NCBI GenBank assembly: GCA_029948255.1
Contig: JALIZF010001878.1
Span: 558,001-622,000, forward strand
DNA from: Telmatactis stephensoni
Taxonomy: Eukaryota > Cnidaria > Anthozoa > Actiniaria > Isophelliidae
DNA: 64,000 bases
Direction: 5' to 3'
Both the position numbers and the translations under genes were made by a program. Below the pieces are notes generated by a model. It saw only the letters and a program-made list of their open reading frames with translations. It was not told the origin of the DNA and ran no database searches. Position 1 is the first letter of the stretch; every line of letters starts with the position of its first letter. Shown piece after piece: positions 52,472-61,300 of this stretch.

Positions 52472-55400
52472 TCGTGTTATCTCGGTTTGATGGAATACCG
52501 GTGATATGTCTCTGAGAGCAAGCTGCACCCAGCAGCCTTAGGTCTCAAAAACCTTCCTTATCAACCTTGCAGTACCAAGCAAACATGCTTTCTGCAACAA
52601 CTCTATGCCACTACAGACGTTGAATTCTTTCAGCCATTTCTTCAAATCCCTTGAAACAACTCCCAAGGCTCCAACCACAATTGGTATCACCCTTACTTCT
52701 CTCAATTTCCAAAGCTTCTTTAGTTCCCTACGTAACTCATCATACTTTTGAATTTTCTCATTTTCTTTTTGGCCAACCCTACTATCGCCTGGACAAGCAA
52801 TGTCCACAATGAAACACTTGCTAAGCTCCTTGTCTAGCAAGATTATGTCAGGTCTCCGGCTCTCAATGACATGATCCTTGCAACATTATCATGTCGTCGT
52901 TTGTATTCTGTCTGAGCCAGCTTCTGACACTCAGCAACAAGATGAGTAATTGACTCTTCTCTGTGACCACACATCCTACACTCCTCAGGGACATTCATTC
53001 TGTCGATGTGTTTCTTTATCCAGTTGGTTCTCAAAGCCTGGTCTTGGGCTGCAAAAATCATACCTTCTGTTTCTTTCTTCAGATAACCCTTTCTGACCCA
53101 TCCAAATGACATTTCGTCCCTCACATCCTCTGTATCTCTCATGAATTAGCAATTACCGACCTATAACTTGTTTACCTCTTATGTGGAAACTGCTGACAGG
53201 TGTAATTATGATTAGGTGATGAGTTATACCACCATTTAATAAATCATAAGTTATTACCTGAGGAGCAAAAGGGATGCAAACGAAAGAGCAGAGGAACAAA
53301 AGATCAACTATTGATAGACAAAATGGTACTAAGAAAATAAAAAAAAACTTAAGAAAATAAAAAAAAAACTGTAGGAGGAGGAAAGTAGGTCTAAGTATGG
53401 CGTGGATTGACTACAAAAAAGCCTATGATATGGTCCCTCACTCCTAGATTCTAAAATCACTGGAGATGGTTGGGGTTGCAAATAACATCAAAGCGTTTCT
53501 AGACGTAGGTATGGGGCAGTGGAAAACTAATCTCACATCAGGAGAGAGTAGCTTGGGACAAGTTCAAATCAAAAGGGGAATTTTTCAAGGTGACAGTTTG
53601 TCACCATTGCTGTTTATAATAGCAATGATTCCTTTGACATATATTTTGAGGGAGGTAAGAGCGGGATATGATTTCGGAAACAGGAACGGTAAAATAAACC
53701 ATCTTTTGTTTATGGATGATCTAAAGTTGTTTGGCAGCAATGAAAAGGAGACTGAAAGGCTTGTTGAAACAACTCAAATTTTTAGCAAAGATATCTGCAT
53801 GGAGTTTGGTGTCTCGAAGTGCGCATTCTTAACACTTAAACGTGGGAAAGTGGTGTCATCTGAGGGATTAAAGTTGAGCGAAGGAATTGTCATTAAAGAA
53901 TTAGATTCTGAGAAAGGGTACAAGTACCTTGGGGTAGTTGAGGCGAGTGATATAAGGCACCAGGAAATGAAAACAAGTATCAGGAAGGAGTATTTCAGGA
54001 GAGTCAGGAAAATTGTATCATCTAAGTTGAACGCAGGTAATACCATAGAAGGCATCAATTCTAGAGCAGTATCATTGGTGCGCTATACAGCAGGGATTGT
54101 CAACTGGACTAAGGAGGAACTCCAGAACATGGACAGGAAAACGAGGAAGTTGATGACAATGAATAGAATGCTGCATCCCCAAAGTGATGTGAATAGGCTT
54201 TACGTCCCAAGAAAAGATGGAGGTAGAGGACTTCTGAGTGTGCAAGATTGTGTTGAGCTTGAAATCATAAGCTTGTGTAGATATGTGTCAAGTTCGAAGG
54301 AGGATCTGTTATCTGTTGTGAACACCGAGAAAATACTGAAAGTTGCAGGAGAAGGTGGGGTAGAGGAAAATAAAGAAAGTAGAAAGCAAACGCGACTGCG
54401 GGAGTGGAAGGAAAAAGCTCTCCATGGAAAATTCATGAGAGATTCATTATTATTATTATTATCTTTATTCACAATTCTAGTGCGTTTTTCTTACAATATT
54501 CTAAGCTTACCGAGTCCAATCCATGGACCTAAGGAAAGTAAGAATTACAAATACAATCAGCTGATCATTAAAGTTTTCCTAATGATATGAGCAGTTCCTA
54601 GCAGGGCAGTCTTCTGTAGTTCACTGATTTGAATGCTCCCCTGCAACTGCTTGACATAATACTCTAGTCGTTTGTTAACTAAGCCTAGAGCACCAATAAT
54701 TATAAGTAATACCATGACCCTGAGGGATATTAGTGATTAAATGTCCCCGAAGCCGAGGGAGGTTTAGTGGAAGTCCCGAGGCCGTAGGCCGAGGGACTTT
54801 TACTAAACCTCCCGAGGCTGAGGGGACATTTAATCACTAATATCCCGAAGAAGTCATGGTATTACTTTGTAATACCATGATCACCGAGGAAATAAACGAA
54901 ATATACTTCGCTGTTTGTTCATCCAAAACTTGAAAATATTATACAATTCTTTTACCAATTGTGCGTAACCCTGTTCTCTGGGGACTTTCGAAAATAGATT
55001 TCTTTGTTATATACTTACAATGAACAAGTATTTATAGGTTGTTAATCAATTCGAAAGCTTAATGCTTTCTTTGTGTCGTTATGCTCATGCGCAAAATAGA
55101 ATGCATAGATCCCACACGCGTAAGAGTGTGCAGTGGTAAGAGGTATCGGTGCGTTAGAAAGTTATAGAGTTTCGGGACAGCGTGCAAAGTTGTCCCGATC
55201 GTCCCGATGATTGCGTTAAATGAGGGACAACCACTCATGAATAACATGAGGGACGATTAGTTCTAATCGTCCCTCATTAATTATGGATGAGGGACGATTA
55301 GTTCTAATCATCCCTCATTCATAATTAATGAGGGAATATTAGAACTAATTTTCCCTCTTTCTATTCATGAGGGAGGGATGTTAGCGATTAAACGTCCCTC

Positions 55401-58305
55401 GAAAAACAATAGATCCCGAGGTGATCATGGTATTACTATAGGTATGGTTTTAGTTTCCATACCCCACATCTTTCTAATTTCTATTTCAAGATCTTTGTAC
55501 TTTGAAATCTTTTCCAACTGTTTTAAAAACACGTTTCGTTCTGATGGAATTGATACATCTATTAACAAGCACTGATTTTTCACTTTGTCTTTAACTATAA
55601 TGTCTGGCCTGTTGGCCTTAATGGTCTTATCAGTGTGAACTTGCATGTCCCATAAAATTGTTGCTCTTTCGTTGTCCACTACTTTCTCCGTTTCATGTTC
55701 GTACCATCTCTTGCCAGAATTAGCGCCGTAGTGTTTGCAGAGCTTCCAATGAACATACGTACCAACTCTGTTATGCCTTTCGACGAATTCTTTCTTTGCG
55801 AGAACAGGGCAGCCTGCTACAATGTGGTCGATGGTTTCGTCATACTGACCACACATTCTACATTTGATGTCTATATCTTTTCCTAGGATCTTCCTCTCGT
55901 AGTACCTTGTGGATAGCGCTTGATCTTGTGCAGCTACGATGAGTCCCTCTGTCTCTGACTTTAGTCCCGTACCTTTTAGCCAGTTGTGCGTTCTTTGTTT
56001 GTCGACATCTGCTTGGTTGAGTTGCTTTGGGTATTGACCATGAAGGGGCTTAGATTCCCACCTGTCGACTTGCTTCTTTTGTAGATGGTCTTTGAACGCG
56101 GTCTTTATCATCCTTGCTCTTTCAGTGTTGGTATTTTCTTTTTCTTTCGATGCGCGTGCAGTTTCTGGCACAATGATTTCTTTGCTTTCAGACTTAAACT
56201 TTTGACTTTCTTTGTGTACTGAGTACATCTTTTTGTTGTTTTCGTGTTTATATACTAGACGCAGAAGGCAGTCTTGGTGGTCTTTAAGATACGCATCTAG
56301 ACCAATAGTTGACAATTTGTATGAGTTTTCGATCTGAATGAGTCCTCTGCCTCCTTCTCTCCTCTTTACGTACAATCTATCAACGTCCGCTTTAGGGTGG
56401 TGCATACGGTTCATCGTAAGATATTTCCTTGTCTTGACGTCTAGTCTTTTGATCTCGCTTAACTTCCAGTTTATGATGTTGAAACTGTAGGATACCATAG
56501 GCACTGCCAGTGTGTTAATAGCCTGAATCTCGTTGGCTCCATTCAGCTCACTCTGTAGTACCAATCTGACTCTTCGGTAGTACTCTTTTCTCACCTTTTC
56601 TTTCATCTTGGAATGTTGTATTCCATCGCTTTCATCGATACCCAAGTATTTGTAGGTCTTCTTCTGGTCAAGTTCTTTTATGACTGTGTTGATATCAAGT
56701 TCAATGTTTGTTGTTTTTGTTAATCTTCCTCTCATAAAAGTAGCTTTAGCGCACTTTTCCAGACCAAAAGTCATATTTATGTCGTTGCTGAAGTGATGTA
56801 CAGTATGAAGTAGTGTTTCAAGATGGTGGTCGTCTTTTGCATACAGTTTTAGATCATCTATGTAAAACAGATGATCAACTTTCACTTTTTCGATACTGTA
56901 CCCACATCCAGTGTCATTCAACATGTTGCTAAGCGGTGTCAGTGCCAAACAGAATAGCAATGGTGACAGTGAGTCTCCTTGATAGATTCCACTTTTGATG
57001 GTGATCATCCTTGTTGTTATTGTCCCCGATGCGTGATTGAGGACCATCGATGTTTTCCAGTTCCTCATGCTGTGTTGCAAGAAGGCTGATATTACTGGTG
57101 ATACCTTGTAGATCTGCAGTGTCTTCAGTAGCCATGGATGGGGGACGCTATCGAATGCTTTTCTGTAATCAATCCAGGCTGTGCTGAGGTTCTTTTTCTT
57201 TTCCTTGCAGTCTTCGAGAATCATCTTATTGATTAGGAGTTGATCTTTACATCCGTACGATCCCGGTCTGGAACCCTTTTGTTCTTTGGGTAGAAGCTGG
57301 TTGACATCCAGGTGGTTGTGAATTCTAGTTGTTATAATGGATGACATAAGCTTGTGCATGGTAGACAAACACGTTATCGGTCTGTAGTTCTTTGCTTCTT
57401 TTGTTTCCTCGGTCTTTGGGAGGAGATACGTTATTCCTTGTGTGATCCATTCTGGACAGGTATCTGGATGTTTAATAATATTACTAAGACTTCTAGCAAG
57501 ATCTCCATGCAGACTTGTGATGTTTTTAAGCCAGAAGTTGTGAATTTGGTCCAGACCTGGGGATTTCCAGTTGCCTGTCTTTCTCAGTGCGGATGCAATG
57601 TCGCTTGTTGTGATATCGTTCCATGTCTGTTCTTTGATCTTTTGGTTTCGTTTTTCTGTTCTCTTTATCCATTCTGCTTGTTCGTTGTAACCCTTTTCTT
57701 CTTCTAGAATCTCCTTCCAAAATTCTTCAATTTCGTCAAGCGCTGGTGGCTCCTCTACCGTTATCTGCTTCTTTCCAAGTTCCCTGTACAATTTCTTAGT
57801 GTCTTCTCTGAACATCTTATTCTGAATGAACTGCTTACTTCTCTTTTCAAATCTTCGTATTCTTTGAGCTTTGGCTTGTATTTGTTGTTTGAGTTGTTCC
57901 ATTACCTCAGAGATTTTGTTGACTGAATCAATGGAATACTTTGCCAAGATCTTGTTTCTTTTTCTATCAGCTAGTCGATTAGAAGACAGTTCAGCCAGAA
58001 TAGACATATCTTTTCTTTTCCTTTGTATATCTTTTAACATTCTGTCTTTCCACGAAGGCTGTTTTTTTTGTTTAATCGTCTTATCTTTTTCTTCTTCAGT
58101 CCAATGCGTTCGGTTATGACTGAAGCTGTTGCATAGTATAGCTGGTTGATGTCTGCAACGTTGAGCTCTCCTTCGCTTTTCTTTATTTTGTCCAGTGCTT
58201 TGTTTGCACAGTCTATCAGTTCTATTACTTTTCTGGTTTTGCTCACTTTGGGAAGCTTGGTTCTTTCTAGCATACTTACATGTTTAATCTCTTGCCATTT
58301 GATCA

Positions 58306-58390
<85 letters not shown>

Positions 58391-61300
58391 GTGGTTTTCA
58401 TAAACTCGTGAAATAGATACTAAACTAATACACATTAGTAGACTCTAATTCTATTGTTTTCTTTTGTTCATATTTGACTATTACACATTAACTGCTAATA
58501 TTTATTTTACATGTTTATGAAAACCACTCTATTAACTTCATTATTTTTATTCTTACCAGTACTTCAGTGGTAACAATGATCGTAATACAGTGGTTACTAA
58601 CACCCTACACCCCTACATCTAGCTCTTTATGTTGATATTATTTATTATTATTAACTTTATTATTTTTATTGCTTACCAGTACTTCAGTGGTAACAATGAT
58701 CGTAATACAGTGGTTACTAACACCCTACATCCCTACATCTATGCTCGTTACGTCAGGATTCACCCAAGTGACGTAAATAAACGCGCGTCGATGAGAGTCG
58801 AGCTGTACGGTTGCCGAAACGGTAAGCAGATTGTTTGAATTATGCTTGCATCTATCGGCAAATTCGACACTTTGATCGACGTAGAAGTGAGTTTATTTCA
58901 AAGTCTTCTGATTTTTTATTTTGTTGAAATAATCAAATATGAGATTAAAAATGCCATTAACAACAGCAAAAACCAAAACCCATCAGCTATATGTTTTCCT
59001 GCCACGAAAATCCAGAATATTCGCAATAAATATTCTGTATTTATTTTCTTACAGTTCAGAGCTGTTCGATTCCTCTTGGAATGGAAGACTACAGAATCCC
59101 TGATAACGCAATATCAGCGTCGTATTATTACTCTTCGTACTATCCTCGGTACGCCAGGCTAAACTTTGGCAGTGGTTGGTGTACTGGATCCAGTGGTGGT
59201 TATTATCTGCAGATTGATGTCGGTGAAGTCAAAACTATCACTAAAGTCGCTACTCAAGGTCTTTATGGAAATTCTTATAGAACAACGAACTACTGGTTAC
59301 AGTACAGTATTGATGGGATACACTGGGCTTATTATAAAAGGCCTGATACAAATTACAAGGTAATAATCTTGATTTATAACTCACTATAACAGACGTGAAT
59401 TTCTTCGTTGTTTAAATCATAAATCCCTATTTTTTTGGGCATTAAGAGATCAGAATTTTAAATTATGAAACAGATTCATGATATATTTGAACATTTTGAA
59501 AAGCTTAAAGCCCGTCAAGGCAGGTTAAAAGATGGACACAGCAAATATCAGCCTTATGAGAAAACTGATTGTATATGAAATAAAAACATACAAAATGAAA
59601 TTATAAGACGAGAATGCGAACTGAGATAAGACAGTTTTGGTGTGACCTGGTTACAAGGCCTTTCGACAAGTCATACAGGGCTTGGAATTGCTCCAATTTG
59701 GGTAAAAACGTGTGCTTTGTACAAGTAAAGGCAAACCTAACTGCTTCAATGAATCTGTTTTCAAAATGAGCCCATATAGCTGATTTAATTCAGATAAACA
59801 TTCGTCTAACCCTTCGTAAACAGCAGCCATATTGAACGATAGCCTTGTAACCAGGTCACACCAAACTTTTTCGGTGTCTGATTGGTTCATGTAACGCATG
59901 CACATGCAAGTTCTTCTGGACTCTGTTTTACCGAAGCGGAGCGGGGTAAAAAGAGGCCTGGGTTAAATTGTTTCTTTCTTTGTCTTCATTTGTAACTGTC
60001 TTATACAATACATCGATATTGATAAAGAACATTTCACTATCACTCGTGTTTTCTTTAGCATTTTCCAGGTAACAGCTATACATATGGAATTCGTACCAAC
60101 ACACTGGAGTACAGTATCATTGCTCGATATGTTCGCTTTTGGCCAAGGGCTTACTCTAGCTGGTATTGTCTGCGTGTTGAATTGTATGGTTGTAAGCAAG
60201 GTACAAGTGTATATATTTTTATTTATCCCAAATCCGATAGAAATTTAAATAGTTATAGACAATCAAAAAGCAGGAAGGCCGGTGTACATTCGGTCTCTTC
60301 CCATGGGTCATTGCGGTATTTGGCAATATTTTCTATGGTGTGGGATAAAATAGTTATACAATGGTTTCTCTTTGAATACCGTGGAATTTCAGTTGTTACT
60401 TGTATCTTCTTTGTATACACGCTTGCCTAAAAGCTAAAGCCTCATGTGTATACTAGAAAACACAAGTAACTCTTGGGATATTCCATGGTATACCACTCGA
60501 AGCCATTGTATAACTAGTTTGTAGTGCTAATATAGTTCGTCAAGTTTTTACTTGTCTTTGTTAATAACGTTTGACTTTTCGAATGTTTTGGTCACGTTTT
60601 AATTTGCCTCTTTGTGCAACTCGATAATTTTCTTCTATTAATTGGTTCTAGATTGGTCAGTAATATTCCAAAGTTCCACTGTAAAACTATAAGTGTATTT
60701 AAGGAATTTTTATTTGTTCTTTTTTTATCTTTTAAGTCTCTGTATTCATTTTTCTTTTCTTTTCATTCCTAAAAGAGAAGCAATGTCTGCAGCCACTGGG
60801 AGTGCAGGACAAGAGAATCAAGGATAATGAGATAACAGCATCGTCTACAAGTGGAAGTCATTATCCAAAGCGTGCCCGTATAAACGTTCACTATGGATGG
60901 ATTTCAGGCAGCAAAAACAAGAAACAATGGCTACAGGTCAATTTAAGGACAGAGAGAAAGATCACCGCTGTAGCTACGCAGGGATATTATGGAGGCAGCT
61001 ACTGGGTGACCACGTACAAACTGAGATACAGTCTAAATAGGAACCACTGGGTCTATGTCAAGGAAAATGGAATGGACAAGGTATGTGACTTAGTACATTG
61101 AAGAATTAGAGAGAGAAAAACAGGCCGATTACAGATCCAAAGGACACTCAAAGTTAGACTCTGGATAACAAAAAGCTTATTGTTTCTTTTGGAATAATAA
61201 TGATGAACTTAGGAAAAAGATGCCTTTGATAATTAGAGATAATGAATTTCGACTTCATTGTTATTAAACGAGTGAAGGTAAATCCCGATAATTCACGAGC

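Larger units (their letters stand above)
52472..54446. pseudogene. Second RLE LINE family, copy with 5' inversion (twin-priming structure)
   Basis: The 3' part lies on the minus strand (53142 to 52472) with [18 protein letters not shown] and the endonuclease region. The RT part lies on the plus strand (53146 to about 54446) with [36 protein letters not shown] and [10 protein letters not shown]. The two pieces meet at the same protein point, H-G-K-F-M-R-D on one side and M-R-D-T on the other. Several stops and frameshifts occur near 53200-53460. This is a different lineage from copies 1 and 2 (FMDD in place of YIDD). Confidence 0.82.
54447..58305 (-). mobile_element. RLE-type non-LTR retrotransposon, copy 2 (5'-truncated, long ORF intact)
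   Basis: The same family as copy 1. An 871-codon open frame (58040 to 55425) covers RT and endonuclease. The 5' end is cut at an (ATT)n tract and the 3' UTR runs to an (AAT)n tail at 54447-54463. An extra T in a T run near 58070 separates the first 90 codons. A 733-bp foldback element (54705-55437) splits the last codons of the ORF. Confidence 0.85.

Noticed and set aside
58146..58435. Poly-Leu or poly-Asn protein frames
   Set aside because: Translation of the (ATT)n microsatellite joined to LINE sequence.
59360..60058. Searched for a further discoidin exon between the halves of domain 2
   Set aside because: Only a MITE with 24-bp TIRs and plain intron were found.
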